From Arsenophonus sp048493715 (GTDB lineage: Bacteria > Pseudomonadota > Gammaproteobacteria > Enterobacterales > Enterobacteriaceae), in the NCBI GenBank assembly GCA_048493715.1, contig JBGDCZ010000009.1, positions 13,417 through 77,416 on the forward strand: a stretch of 64,000 bases of DNA, in the 5' to 3' direction. The translations under genes were made by a program, and so were the position numbers. The notes beneath the pieces are model-generated. The model ran no database searches, was not told the DNA's origin, and worked only from the letters and a program-made list of their open reading frames with translations. The first letter of the stretch is position 1, and every line of letters begins with the position of its first letter. This document shows positions 1-8,680 of this stretch, piece after piece.

Positions 1-304
1 GATAAACCAGATTTTACTATGAATGAATTGACGGATATTATTTGTCAGGCGTTACAAAAGCAGAAATCCAATTTTCGAATTCCTTATTCACTGGGTATTT
101 TAGCTGGTTATTGTTTTGATCTGCTTGCCAAAATAACCGGTAAAAATTTTCCTGTTAGTTAGTAGTATTCGGGTTAAAAAATTTTGTGCGCGAACCTAAT
201 TCAAATCTAATACCATTGCTGAAACTGGATTTGAGCCACCGGTAACGTTGGCAAGGGGGATAGAAAATACGGTTCAGTTTGAGTTTAAAACATCATTAGA
301 TTAA
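1..304 (+). pseudogene. NAD-dependent epimerase/dehydratase, C-terminal relic
   Basis: The left edge reads through the last part of a protein that resembles the C-terminus of extended short-chain dehydrogenase/reductase sugar epimerases (IPYSLGILAGYCFDLLAKIT, then NFPVS). The frame stops at 160-162. The next frame continues the homology with SSIRVKKFCA, meets a stop at 197-199, and resumes with SNTIAETGFEPPVTLARGIE to a stop at 302-304. A one-base shift plus an in-frame stop means the last third is broken. The 5' part lies outside the window, so the extent of decay is unknown. Family assignment rests on the C-terminal pattern only; the sugar substrate cannot be told. Confidence 0.55.
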
Positions 305-391
305 TAAAAAACTTTGGTTAGTTGGACGAATTGAAAAACTTAACAGTGGCTATGGTTATGTTAGAATACAGCACTTATTGTTGAGGGCTGT

Positions 392-895
392 ATGTTAAAT
401 ATTGTTTTATTGGAACCTGAAATTCCACCTAATACCGGTAATATTATCCGTCTTTGTGCTAATACCGGTTGCCAATTACATTTAATTGAACCATTGGGTT
501 TTACCTGGGACGACAAACGCCTAAGACGTGCTGGATTAGATTATCATGAATTTGCTAATATCAAGCGCCACCATAATTATTTTACTTTTTTAACCAGTGT
601 TGCTTTGTCTCAAGAGCATCTTGTTACACCGTCCGGTAACCGTTTATTTGCTTTAACAACTAAAGGAACTCCGAGCCATAGCAGTGTAGCATACCAGCCG
701 GGGGATTATTTGATGTTTGGGCCGGAGACGCGAGGATTACCTGCTGATATTCTTAATGCTCTGCCAACCAGTCAAAAGATCCGTATTCCAATGTTAGCGG
801 ATAGCCGCAGTATGAATTTGTCCAATTCAGTTGCTGTGGTGGTATTTGAAGCATGGCGCCAGTTGAATTACTCAGTGATACTGTTGCGCGACTAG
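392..895 (+). CDS. trmL: tRNA (cytidine/uridine(34)-2'-O)-methyltransferase TrmL
   Basis: SPOUT-class methyltransferase that methylates the 2'-O of the wobble base of tRNA-Leu isoacceptors. At 167 residues it is slightly longer than the roughly 157-residue E. coli protein, with a short extra tail. The N-terminal MLNIVLLEPEIPPNTGNIIR is typical. The knotted SAM-binding region is present: GPETRGLP at residues 110-117, IPM at 132-134 and SMNLSNS at 140-146. A GAGGG ribosome binding site precedes the ATG. It stands alone on the plus strand, convergent with the cysE relic as in E. coli. It looks intact. Confidence 0.95.
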   Translation: MLNIVLLEPEIPPNTGNIIRLCANTGCQLHLIEPLGFTWDDKRLRRAGLDYHEFANIKRHHNYFTFLTSVALSQEHLVTPSGNRLFALTTKGTPSHSSVAYQPGDYLMFGPETRGLPADILNALPTSQKIRIPMLADSRSMNLSNSVAVVVFEAWRQLNYSVILLRD

Positions 896-923
896 TTTTA
901 TTCAACATGGGTTGATTGAATAA

Positions 924-1737
924 TTAGATGCCCTCACCAAAATCATGGATTGAACTGCTAAAGTTTTGATCCATATCCAGCGAAGGTTTTTTGCTGTTCG
1001 GCGTTCCCACTTTGTGTGCGGGTACTCCCGCCACAGTAGTGTGGGGTGTCTAGTACTACCGAACCGGCTCCGATTTTGGTGCCCTTACCAATTTCTATGT
1101 TGCCTAAAATTTTCGCACCCGCACCGATCATCACACCCTCACGAACTTTAGGATGACTCTCTCCTCCTGTTTTGCCGGTTCCGCCAAGCATAACCGATTG
1201 CAATATTGAAACATCATTTTCCACTACGGCAGTTTCGTCGATCACGATACCTTTTGCGTGATCAAGCATAATACCATAACCAATGTGGGCAGCAGGGTGG
1301 ATATCAACATCAAAAGAGACGGATGTTTGGTTTTGCAAATAAGTTGCTAATGTCTTGCGATCCACTTTCCATAACCAGTGTCCAATACGATAAGCTTGTA
1401 AAGCATGAAAGCCTTTTAAATATAATAAAGGGATTGAATATTTATCGACAGCAGGATCACGTTACACGATAGCTTTAAGATCACGTGCTGCATAACAGAT
1501 CATTTGTTTATCATTTTTATAGGCATCCTTAATAATCTCTCTAATGGTAATAGCTGGCATAATTGGGGTAGATAACTTATTTGCCAGGATATAGCTTAAT
1601 AAATTACCAAGATTATCATGTTTAAGTAATGTCGCATGAAAAAAACTGGCTAGTATAGGCTCACAATTGGCTAAAGTTTTACCTTCTTGTTTAATTGCCG
1701 GCCAAATTTTTTCAAGTTCGTGTCGTGACATATTCAC
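924..1737 (-). pseudogene. cysE: serine acetyltransferase CysE, disrupted
   Basis: CysE makes O-acetylserine, the first dedicated step of cysteine synthesis. The N-terminal 91 residues (from ATG at 1737) match CysE up to an in-frame TAA at about 1462-1464, where E. coli has Thr in AVRTRDPAV. The same frame continues as RDPAVDKYSIPLLYLKGFHA and through the left-handed hexapeptide-repeat domain (SFDVDIHPAAHIGYGIMLDH, then VMIGAGAKILGNIEIG). Near 1044-1050, after GSVVL, about eight bases are missing compared with the expected QPVPPHTT stretch. This shifts the frame; the correct C-terminus (GVPAHKVG to GEGI) is readable in another frame ending at 924. Two independent lesions, neither in a homopolymer, make this a convincing pseudogene. 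Cysteine auxotrophy is the inferred consequence unless another copy exists. Confidence 0.9.
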
Positions 1738-1752
1738 ACTCTGATATTTTTA

Positions 1753-2775
1753 TTAAAAAGCAGGTCTATCATTGGTTTCGTCTTTGGTTGCACGGCTAAG
1801 TAATGTATTGGCCGCTTCGCGTACATTTTTATTACCATATAGAACTTGATAAATTTGCTCGGTAATTGGCATTTCTACTCCAACACGTTGCGCCAAAGCG
1901 TGGACTTCTTTGGTGTTTAAGTAACCTTCAACCACCTGACCAATCTGTTTTTCTGCTTCTTCAGTCTTCATGCCTTGACCGAGCAGCATGCCAAAGCACC
2001 GATTACGCGATTGATTGTCAGTACATGTCAAAACCAGATCACCTAAGCCAGCCATGCCCATAAACGTAGAGGGTTCTGCGCCCATTGCACGGCCTAAGCG
2101 GCTAATTTCGGCTAATCCTCGTGTGATCAAAGCTGTTCGGGTATTAGCGCCAAATCCCATGCCGTCCGACATTCCTGCGCCGATAGCAATGACATTTTTG
2201 ACCGCGCCTCCTATCTGAACACCGATCATATCTGGATTTTTATAAACTCTAAGACTTTTACCACAATGGAAAAGTTGTTGTAGATCTTGACTAAATTCCG
2301 CATTAGAGGCTGCTACCGCAATTGCAGTAGGTAAGCCGGCAGCTAATTCTTTGGCAAAGGTTGGTCCGGAGAGGACAGCTAGCGGGATTTTATCACCTAG
2401 TGTTTCACGAGCAACTTCTTGTAATAGCCGCCCAGTGCCACGTTCTAACCCTTTTGTTGCCCAAATAATGCGTGAATGTTGCGTTAAGAAAGGTTGGATA
2501 TTTTGCAAAACTTGATTAAATACATGGCTTGGAACGACGATTAATATATTGCGACTTGCAGTTATTGCTGTTTTTAGTGATGCTTCAGGGGACAAATTGT
2601 CTGGGAATCTAACGTCAGGTAAAAATGCTTGGTTGCAGCGGTTAGCTTGTAATTTTTTGATGTGCTGAGGATCATGTCCCCAAAGTAAAACGCGGTGACC
2701 ATTACGCGCAAGAGTAATAGCTAATGCGGTGCCATAAGAGCCGGCACCAATAACTGTCATCGAAACAGTGTTCAT
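1753..2775 (-). CDS. gpsA: glycerol-3-phosphate dehydrogenase [NAD(P)+]
   Basis: Cytosolic enzyme that reduces dihydroxyacetone phosphate to sn-glycerol-3-phosphate for phospholipid synthesis. The 340 residues match the family. The Rossmann motif GAGSYG lies at residues 10-15, and the conserved catalytic-lysine segment GGAVKNVIAIGAG lies near residues 190-202. GLGDLVLTC and VVEGYLNTKEV are family blocks. The ATG shares one base with the secB stop (TAATG), so translation is probably coupled; this is the usual secB-gpsA arrangement. The downstream cysE is broken, but gpsA itself is intact. Confidence 0.97.
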   Translation of the reverse strand: MNTVSMTVIGAGSYGTALAITLARNGHRVLLWGHDPQHIKKLQANRCNQAFLPDVRFPDNLSPEASLKTAITASRNILIVVPSHVFNQVLQNIQPFLTQHSRIIWATKGLERGTGRLLQEVARETLGDKIPLAVLSGPTFAKELAAGLPTAIAVAASNAEFSQDLQQLFHCGKSLRVYKNPDMIGVQIGGAVKNVIAIGAGMSDGMGFGANTRTALITRGLAEISRLGRAMGAEPSTFMGMAGLGDLVLTCTDNQSRNRCFGMLLGQGMKTEEAEKQIGQVVEGYLNTKEVHALAQRVGVEMPITEQIYQVLYGNKNVREAANTLLSRATKDETNDRPAF

Positions 2776-3251
2776 TAAGCTTCCTGATGATTTTTCGAAT
2801 TTTCAGTTTTGGTAGTATGCTGTTGTTGTAGATAGTTCATAAACAATGCATCAAAATTAACAGGTGCTAAGTTTAGTTGAGGAAAAGTTCCGCGGCTAAC
2901 TAAATTCGTGATACATTCACGAGCATACGGGAATAAGATATTTGGGCAATAAGCGCCTAAACAGTGAGCCATTTGGCTCTTTTCGACCCCATCAATAGAG
3001 AATATGCCAGCTTGTTGAACTTCGCAAAGGAAAGCTGTTTCATCAGCCACGCTTGCAGTAACAGTGATTCGTAAAATAACTTCATAAACATGTTCAGCTA
3101 ATTCACTAGACGATGTGTCTAAATCTAATTTGACTGTTGGTTGCCATTCTTGCTGAAAAATATTGGGGGCACTTGGTGTTTCAAATGAGATGTCTTTAGT
3201 ATAAATTCGCTGGATCTGAAATACCATCTCTTCATGACTTTGTTCTGACAT
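2775..3251 (-). CDS. secB: protein-export chaperone SecB
   Basis: Tetrameric cytosolic chaperone that keeps preproteins unfolded and delivers them to SecA. Its 158 residues are close to the E. coli length of 155. Typical blocks are visible: FQIQRIYTKDISFETPSAPN near residues 11-30, EVQQAGIFSIDG in the middle, LGAYCPNILFPYARE, and FPQLNLAPVNFDALF near the end. It is translationally coupled to gpsA by a one-base overlap. In E. coli grxC lies between secB and yibN; here only 72 bases separate secB from yibN, so grxC has been lost from this site. Confidence 0.96.
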   Translation of the reverse strand: MSEQSHEEMVFQIQRIYTKDISFETPSAPNIFQQEWQPTVKLDLDTSSSELAEHVYEVILRITVTASVADETAFLCEVQQAGIFSIDGVEKSQMAHCLGAYCPNILFPYARECITNLVSRGTFPQLNLAPVNFDALFMNYLQQQHTTKTENSKNHQEA

Positions 3252-3323
3252 AATGTTAATTACCTTTTAAATGTCCTTATGATATTGAATTATATAAACG
3301 TAACTGCTGATGTGTCCGATGAA

Positions 3324-3758
3324 TTACCTTTTGCCTCTGGCCAAAGGTAAGTTTTCGCTAGACCAGCCGGTAATTCCTTCTTTTAGAATAAAGACACGCT
3401 CAAAACCATACTGCACCAGTTGTTCAGCAGGTTTAGATGCTTCCATGCCGTTTGCTGAGACAACAATAATGGGTTTTTGCTTATTTTTTTCCAATTCTCC
3501 GATATTATTGTCTTTAATTTCTGTTGGGGTCAGATTAATTGAATAAATAATGTGTCCTTTACGAAAATCATCACGGGAACGTAAATCAATGGTGATCGCT
3601 TCTTCCTTATTAATCAGCTGTATCGCTTGGGCACGGGTGATGTTTTTTGTTTTCGACAACAAGCCCTTAAAGGTTAAAATAATCATAGCGAGCAATAAGG
3701 CGATCCAGGCCAGACTAAGTATTGGATGCCGGCTAATAAATTGCATGATTTCTTGCAT
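3324..3758 (-). CDS. yibN: rhodanese-like membrane protein YibN without the catalytic cysteine
   Basis: A single-domain rhodanese-like protein anchored by one N-terminal membrane segment (LSLAWIALLLAMIILTF, residues 14-30). The start is taken at the second of two adjacent ATGs because homologues begin MQEIMQF. The sulfurtransferase fold is recognisable (ITIDLRSRDDFRKGHI, VFILKEGITGW). The active-site loop reads VSANGMEASKPAEQL where E. coli has a cysteine (GMQCQEP), and the whole protein has no cysteine. A persulfide sulfurtransferase mechanism is therefore impossible; any role must be structural. It is the first gene of the secB-gpsA group on this strand. Confidence 0.9.
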   Translation of the reverse strand: MQEIMQFISRHPILSLAWIALLLAMIILTFKGLLSKTKNITRAQAIQLINKEEAITIDLRSRDDFRKGHIIYSINLTPTEIKDNNIGELEKNKQKPIIVVSANGMEASKPAEQLVQYGFERVFILKEGITGWSSENLPLARGKR

Positions 3759-4105
3759 CATGTGGGTTAATTACTCCCGTAGTTAGTAATAGATAGATCT
3801 AGGTTGCAAAGTATACCTTTGTAGCCACACAATTACAGCCAATTTACATTAAATGACCGGAGTTTTTTTGCAAATTAGCGCTCATAGCTTCAGTATTTGC
3901 TAGTGATATTAGCCAATTGATACCACTTAAAGGAAGTAACTGAATGAAAACAATATTAACAATAACCTATAGTTATTTTGTGATTTGTTGTATAAATGAA
4001 GAAATTAAGTTTTTTCAGTATTATCCTAAAAAAAGTAGAAAGGTTTACTAATTATAGTAATTGTTAATAATTTTAAGTGATATTGTTTCAGGATACTGAG
4101 CTAAG
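3759..4105. other. intergenic gap at the gpmM position
   Basis: About 345 bases between yibN and envC, which are divergent. E. coli carries gpmM (cofactor-independent phosphoglycerate mutase) between these genes. No coding sequence or recognisable gpmM fragment is visible. The stretch is AT-rich and presumably holds the yibN and envC promoters; no confident promoter was assigned. Confidence 0.5.
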
Positions 4106-5401
4106 ATGAACAATACCAGCCGATATGGTTTAATCATAATGCTTTTGTCTCCACTACAGAGAGTAGTGGTTAATTCCTTACTCTTTGCCTATCTGTTTTT
4201 TATTTTTAGCTGTATATCGATTACTATTGCCAATCCTATCAATGACAATAGAGTAAAACTAAAAGATCTGTTATCAAATATCGCAGAAAAAGAAAGAAGT
4301 GTTAAACAGCAACAAGCAGAAAGAAGCCGTTTACTTGAGCAATTGAAAAATCAGGAAAAAAATATTGCTGTTGCTGGGCGAGCATTACATGAAACGTGTA
4401 ATAGACTTGCCAAATTAGCTAAAGAACTCGCTCAGTTAAATGAAAATATTAGTCGTTTACAACAACAAAAACAGCTTAATGAGTCATTATTAGCTAAACA
4501 GCTCGATGCTGCGTTTAGATTAGGCAAACAAAAAAATATTGAGTTGTTATTTAAAGGTGAGCAAGGCCAACGCGAAGAGCGTATTTTAGCCTATTATAGC
4601 TACTTAAATGCAGCCAGACAGCAAACAATTAGCAAATTACAGCAAACAACGACAGCTTTAGCAGAGCAGAAACAACAGAAACAGCAAAAGCAATTGGCAC
4701 AGAAAAAGATTTTAGTCAAACAAGATCAAGAAAAGAAAAAGCTCGATTCGGCACAGAGCGCTAGAAAGAAAACCCTATCATCGTTGGAATCTAGTTTGAA
4801 AGAGGAGCAAAAAAGTCTGGCAGTAATGAAACGTAATGAAGCACTTTTGCGGAGTAAAATTGCCAGGGCTGAGCGAGAAGCCAAAGTTAGGGCAGAGAGA
4901 GAAGCTAAAGAGGCCGCGCGGATTCGAACAAAACAACGTCAGGCACAGCAAAAGGGAACAACTTATCTTCCGACTGAAGATGAGCGTGCTTTAATGGCGC
5001 GGACTGGAGGTTTAGGTCGCCCTATTGGTCAAGCGCTGTGGCCGGTTCACGGACAGATCCTCCATCATTATGGTGACAGTATTTCCGATGAGTTACGCTG
5101 GAAGGGGATGGTGATCAATGCCCCTGAAGGAACAGAGGTTAAAGCTATTTCTGCTGGGCGGGTATTACTGGCCGATTGGTTACAAGGTTATGGTTTGGTG
5201 GTTGTTATTGATCATGGTCAGGGTGATATGAGTTTATATGGCTATAACCAGAGTGCATTGGTAAATGTAGGTCAACAGGTTCGTTCTGGTCAGCTTGTTG
5301 CTTTAGTGGGCAGTAGTGGTGGGCAACAGCGCTCTTCTCTTTATTTCGAGATCCGTCGTCAAGGTAAAACAGTTAATCCACAGCCTTGGTTAGGGAGATA
5401 A
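4106..5401 (+). CDS. envC: murein hydrolase activator EnvC
   Basis: Periplasmic divisome protein that activates the amidases AmiA and AmiB at the septum. Its 431 residues compare with 419 in E. coli. A hydrophobic signal segment (SLLFAYLFFIFSCISITIA) near residues 24-42 leads into a long Gln/Lys/Glu-rich coiled coil (about residues 50-290), then a C-terminal LytM/M23 domain (WPVHGQILHHYGDSIS, VVVIDHGQGDMSLYGYNQSA, SSLYFEIRRQGKTVNPQPWL). As expected for EnvC, the zinc-binding residues of active M23 peptidases are incomplete, so it is an activator and not a hydrolase. The next gene, yibQ, begins at the end of this one. Confidence 0.93.
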   Translation: MNNTSRYGLIIMLLSPLQRVVVNSLLFAYLFFIFSCISITIANPINDNRVKLKDLLSNIAEKERSVKQQQAERSRLLEQLKNQEKNIAVAGRALHETCNRLAKLAKELAQLNENISRLQQQKQLNESLLAKQLDAAFRLGKQKNIELLFKGEQGQREERILAYYSYLNAARQQTISKLQQTTTALAEQKQQKQQKQLAQKKILVKQDQEKKKLDSAQSARKKTLSSLESSLKEEQKSLAVMKRNEALLRSKIARAEREAKVRAEREAKEAARIRTKQRQAQQKGTTYLPTEDERALMARTGGLGRPIGQALWPVHGQILHHYGDSISDELRWKGMVINAPEGTEVKAISAGRVLLADWLQGYGLVVVIDHGQGDMSLYGYNQSALVNVGQQVRSGQLVALVGSSGGQQRSSLYFEIRRQGKTVNPQPWLGR

Positions 5402-5403
5402 CC

Positions 5404-6234
5404 GTGTTAAAACAGATTGTTTTGACAATTATTAGTCTATTGTTACTTGTTAGTGTACAAGTCAATGCTAGCAAATTAGCCATTGTGATTGATGATATTG
5501 GGTATCATAAAAAGGAAGACAACCAGTTATTAGCTTTGCCAGCGGCAATTTCGATTGCCATTTTACCTAATTCTCCTTATGGCAGAGAAATAGCTGAGAA
5601 AGCCTATCAGCAAGGCAGAGAAATTTTAATTCATATGCCGATGAAGCCTATTGGTCATCAACCCCTGGAAAAAAATACCTTAGTGCCTGAGATGAGTGCG
5701 AGTGAAATACAGCAGCATATTGTCGAAGCTATTGAGCGAGTACCGCATGCGATAGGAATGAGTAATCATATGGGAAGTGCGATGACCGTTAATTTAGCGG
5801 CTATGATGAATGTTATGCGAATACTCTCGCATTATGATCTTTATTTTCTCGATAGTGTCACGATAGCAAACACTAAGGTAAATGAAGCGGCCAAGGTTTT
5901 TGCTGTTCCAACCTTACGTCGCAACGTTTTTTTAGATGATGTAAAAACGCTGGCACAAATTCGTAAACAGCTTGCCTTTGCTATTTCATTTGCCCGTAAG
6001 CATGGTAGTAGTATTGTTATTGGCCATCCTTATCCAGCTACCATCCAGGTGTTACAGCAAACATTGTTTGAGTTACCTACTGATATTGAACTGGTGGCAG
6101 TTAGTACACTGTTTAACAATGAAATAAAAGCTAAATTAGATAGTCGAGCTATTAAGCAAAATCGGGATAAAATTGCGACACAGCAATTGGCATTGCCGAA
6201 AGTCGTTGTGGGTTACTGCAAGATATCACCATAA
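5404..6234 (+). CDS. yibQ: divergent polysaccharide deacetylase family protein YibQ
   Basis: Member of the divergent polysaccharide deacetylase family (DUF610), exported, of unknown substrate. GTG at 5404 is preferred over an in-frame start at 5386 because it places a clean signal peptide (VLKQIVLTIISLLLLVSVQV, cut near NASKLA) at the N-terminus. The family blocks IVIDDIGYH, ILIHMPMKPIG, GMSNHMGSAMT, FLDSVT and FLDD follow in order. It comes immediately after envC, and the pair is conserved in Enterobacterales, suggesting co-transcription and a cell-envelope role. The C-terminal 35 residues are poorly conserved. Gene identity is confident; function is not. Confidence 0.9.
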   Translation: MLKQIVLTIISLLLLVSVQVNASKLAIVIDDIGYHKKEDNQLLALPAAISIAILPNSPYGREIAEKAYQQGREILIHMPMKPIGHQPLEKNTLVPEMSASEIQQHIVEAIERVPHAIGMSNHMGSAMTVNLAAMMNVMRILSHYDLYFLDSVTIANTKVNEAAKVFAVPTLRRNVFLDDVKTLAQIRKQLAFAISFARKHGSSIVIGHPYPATIQVLQQTLFELPTDIELVAVSTLFNNEIKAKLDSRAIKQNRDKIATQQLALPKVVVGYCKISP

Positions 6235-6261
6235 ACAAAGGCATTATCTGGTATTGATTTT

Positions 6262-6475
6262 ATGATATATATTGTGGATGCTATTTATCACGATCCTAAC
6301 GTAAAAAAGTTATTTTCTGAGCAGAAAAAACCATTGTTTGAGAAAAATATTTGATTATCCTAATAAGATAATACCTGACGACTATGACATATTACTTTGT
6401 TGGTGTGATAAAACTCGTCATAATTCATTTTTTGCTATTACCTTTAATAAGTTAAGTGAAAATTACATGGCCTAA
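6262..6475 (+). pseudogene. unidentified gene relic between yibQ and hldD
   Basis: Two abutting coding pieces can be read. An ATG at 6262 opens MIYIVDAIYHDPNVKKLFSE and stops at 6352-6354. In the frame shifted by one base the text continues DYPNKIIPDDYDILLCWCDK and ends NKLSENYMA at 6473-6475. More protein-like text may follow, out of frame, to about 6580. Together they look like one frameshifted gene whose family I do not recognise. E. coli has waaH, tdh and kbl in this interval; none is visible. The rest of 6235-6681 holds only the probable hldD promoter region. Confidence 0.4.
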
Positions 6476-6681
6476 CTCCTGCAATTGATTTATTTAGCTT
6501 TAATTTAGTGACTAGTTGGCAATACATTATCGATTTTAATAATTTTGTTGCGAAAATAATATCGTAGGATTGTTATTCTGTTTGGCTAGATCATTATGAG
6601 TTACTGTGGTTGAAGTAGGATAAATGTTATTATCAGATTAATATAAGTAATTATTAGATCGATTGAATAGAGGTAAATCTA

Positions 6682-7620
6682 ATGATCATAGTCACTGGTG
6701 GGGCTGGTTTTATTGGCAGCAATATTGTTAAAACACTTAATGATAAAGGACGCCGCGACATTTTGGTGGTCGATAATCTTAAAAATGGGGCTAAATTTGC
6801 CAATTTAGTCGATTTAGATATTGCAGATTATCTCGACAAAGAAGATTTTATCGCCAATATTATGGCCGGCAATGATATTGCTGATGTTGAAGCGGTTTTT
6901 CATGAAGGCGCTTGTTCATTAACAACTGAATGGAATGGTCAGTATATGATGAATAATAACTATGAATATTCAAAAGAGTTACTTCATTACTGTATTGAAC
7001 GAGATATTGCATTTTTATATGCTTCTTCGGCAGCCACTTATGGTGGACGGAGTGATCATTTCATTGAAGAGCGTCAATATGAAAAACCATTAAATGTATA
7101 CGGTTATTCCAAGTTTTTATTTGATCAATATGTTCGTAAGATTTTACCGCAGATCTCTTCACAGGTGTGTGGATTACGTTATTTTAATGTTTATGGTCCG
7201 CGTGAAGGCCATAAAGGAAGTATGGCTAGCGTTGCTTTCCATTTAAATAGCCAAATTAATCAGGGACAACAGCCAAAACTTTTTGCTGGTAGTGAAAAAT
7301 TTAAACGTGATTTTATTCATGTGAGTGATGTAGCGGCGGTTAATTTATGGTGTTGGGAAAATAAAATCTCTGGAATATTTAACTGTGGTACCGGTAAGGC
7401 GGGATCTTTTCAGGCTGTAGCCGATGCGGTAATCGCTTTTCATAAAGAAAAAAATCTTTCAGTGGAAAATATTGCTTTTCCTGATCAATTAAAAGGTGTT
7501 TATCAAACACTTACCGAAGCAGATCTAACCAAGTTACGTGCTGTAGGTTACGATAAACCATTCAAAACAGTAGCGGAAGGGGTTGCCGATTATATGCAAT
7601 GGTTAAATCAAGATAATTAA
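6682..7620 (+). CDS. hldD: ADP-glyceromanno-heptose 6-epimerase HldD
   Basis: Converts ADP-D-glycero-manno-heptose to the L-glycero form, the heptose donor for LPS inner core. The 312 residues match the family (E. coli 310). The N-terminal MIIVTGGAGFIGSNIV is the NADP-binding Rossmann motif. The ASSAATYGG serine segment and the YGYSK catalytic Tyr-Lys pair lie in the expected order near residues 115-145, and LRYFNVYGPRE follows. It heads the hldD-waaF-waaC cluster: waaF starts 11 bases downstream of its stop. Confidence 0.97.
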   Translation: MIIVTGGAGFIGSNIVKTLNDKGRRDILVVDNLKNGAKFANLVDLDIADYLDKEDFIANIMAGNDIADVEAVFHEGACSLTTEWNGQYMMNNNYEYSKELLHYCIERDIAFLYASSAATYGGRSDHFIEERQYEKPLNVYGYSKFLFDQYVRKILPQISSQVCGLRYFNVYGPREGHKGSMASVAFHLNSQINQGQQPKLFAGSEKFKRDFIHVSDVAAVNLWCWENKISGIFNCGTGKAGSFQAVADAVIAFHKEKNLSVENIAFPDQLKGVYQTLTEADLTKLRAVGYDKPFKTVAEGVADYMQWLNQDN

Positions 7621-7631
7621 TCGGAAATAGT

Positions 7632-8678
7632 ATGAAGATATTGGTCATTGGCCCTTCATGGGTAGGCGATATGATGATGTCGCACAGTCTTTACCGTACT
7701 TTGAAGACGCTTCATCCGAACGCAGAAATTGATGTTATGGCCCCTGATTGGTGCCGGCCACTATTGCATAAAATGCCTGAAGTAAACCAAGCTATATCTA
7801 TGCCTTTGGGTCATGGTCGTTTAGCGATTAATGAACGTCGTCGGCTTGGTATTAGTTTACGTGATCAACGTTATGATCAGGCTTATATATTACCTAATTC
7901 ATTTAAATCTGCGTTAGTGCCTTTTTTTGCCCAAATACCGTTACGTACAGGATGGCGCGGTGAGATGCGTTATTGGTTGCTTAATGATATTCGCATATTA
8001 GATAAAGCCGCTTTTCCACAAATGGTTCAGTGTTATGTTGCTTTGGCTTATAAAAGAGACTCAGTTAACAATGCCGAAGATATTCCTAAGCCTATTTTAT
8101 GGCCACAACTTTCAGTTACAGAAACGGAAATTGTACAGAGTAAACGCATTTTCCATATTCCTGAGCAGTTACCTATTATTGGCTTTTGTCCAGGGGCAGA
8201 ATTTGGGCCAGCTAAACGCTGGCCGTCTTACCATTATGCTAAGTTGGCGCAATTATTGTTTTCTGCTGATGGTTATCAAATTGTAATATTTGGTTCGCTA
8301 AATGATCATCCTATCGGTGAAGATATTCGGCAATCGCTTTCTGCCGATTGCCGGCGGCATTGTTTTAATCTAGCGGGAAAAACAACGCTTGAGCAGGCGG
8401 TTAATCTATTGGCATCTTGCAGGGCTGTGGTGACAAATGATTCAGGTTTAATGCATATTGCGGCAGCATTAAATCGCCCGCTGGTGGCACTTTATGGGCC
8501 GAGTAGCCCTGATTTTACTCCTCCTTTGTCAAATCAAGTGGAAATTATCCGTTTGATAACCGGTTATCATAAGGTGAGAAAAGGGGGAACAGAGAGTGGT
8601 TATCATCAAAGTTTGATTGTTGTAAAACCTGAACGAGTGAGTACGGCATTAACTAAGTTATTGGCGGAGATTCAATAG
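7632..8678 (+). CDS. waaF: ADP-heptose:LPS heptosyltransferase II WaaF
   Basis: GT9 enzyme that adds the second heptose to the LPS inner core at the inner face of the cytoplasmic membrane. Its 348 residues equal the usual length. The N-terminal MKILVIGPSWVGDMMMSHSL and the C-terminal ADP-heptose-binding block TNDSGLMHIAAALNRPLVAL (about residues 272-291) are diagnostic, with GFCPGAEFGPAKRWP between. It is followed two bases later by waaC and clearly belongs to the same operon. Confidence 0.96.
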   Translation: MKILVIGPSWVGDMMMSHSLYRTLKTLHPNAEIDVMAPDWCRPLLHKMPEVNQAISMPLGHGRLAINERRRLGISLRDQRYDQAYILPNSFKSALVPFFAQIPLRTGWRGEMRYWLLNDIRILDKAAFPQMVQCYVALAYKRDSVNNAEDIPKPILWPQLSVTETEIVQSKRIFHIPEQLPIIGFCPGAEFGPAKRWPSYHYAKLAQLLFSADGYQIVIFGSLNDHPIGEDIRQSLSADCRRHCFNLAGKTTLEQAVNLLASCRAVVTNDSGLMHIAAALNRPLVALYGPSSPDFTPPLSNQVEIIRLITGYHKVRKGGTESGYHQSLIVVKPERVSTALTKLLAEIQ

Positions 8679-8680
8679 CT

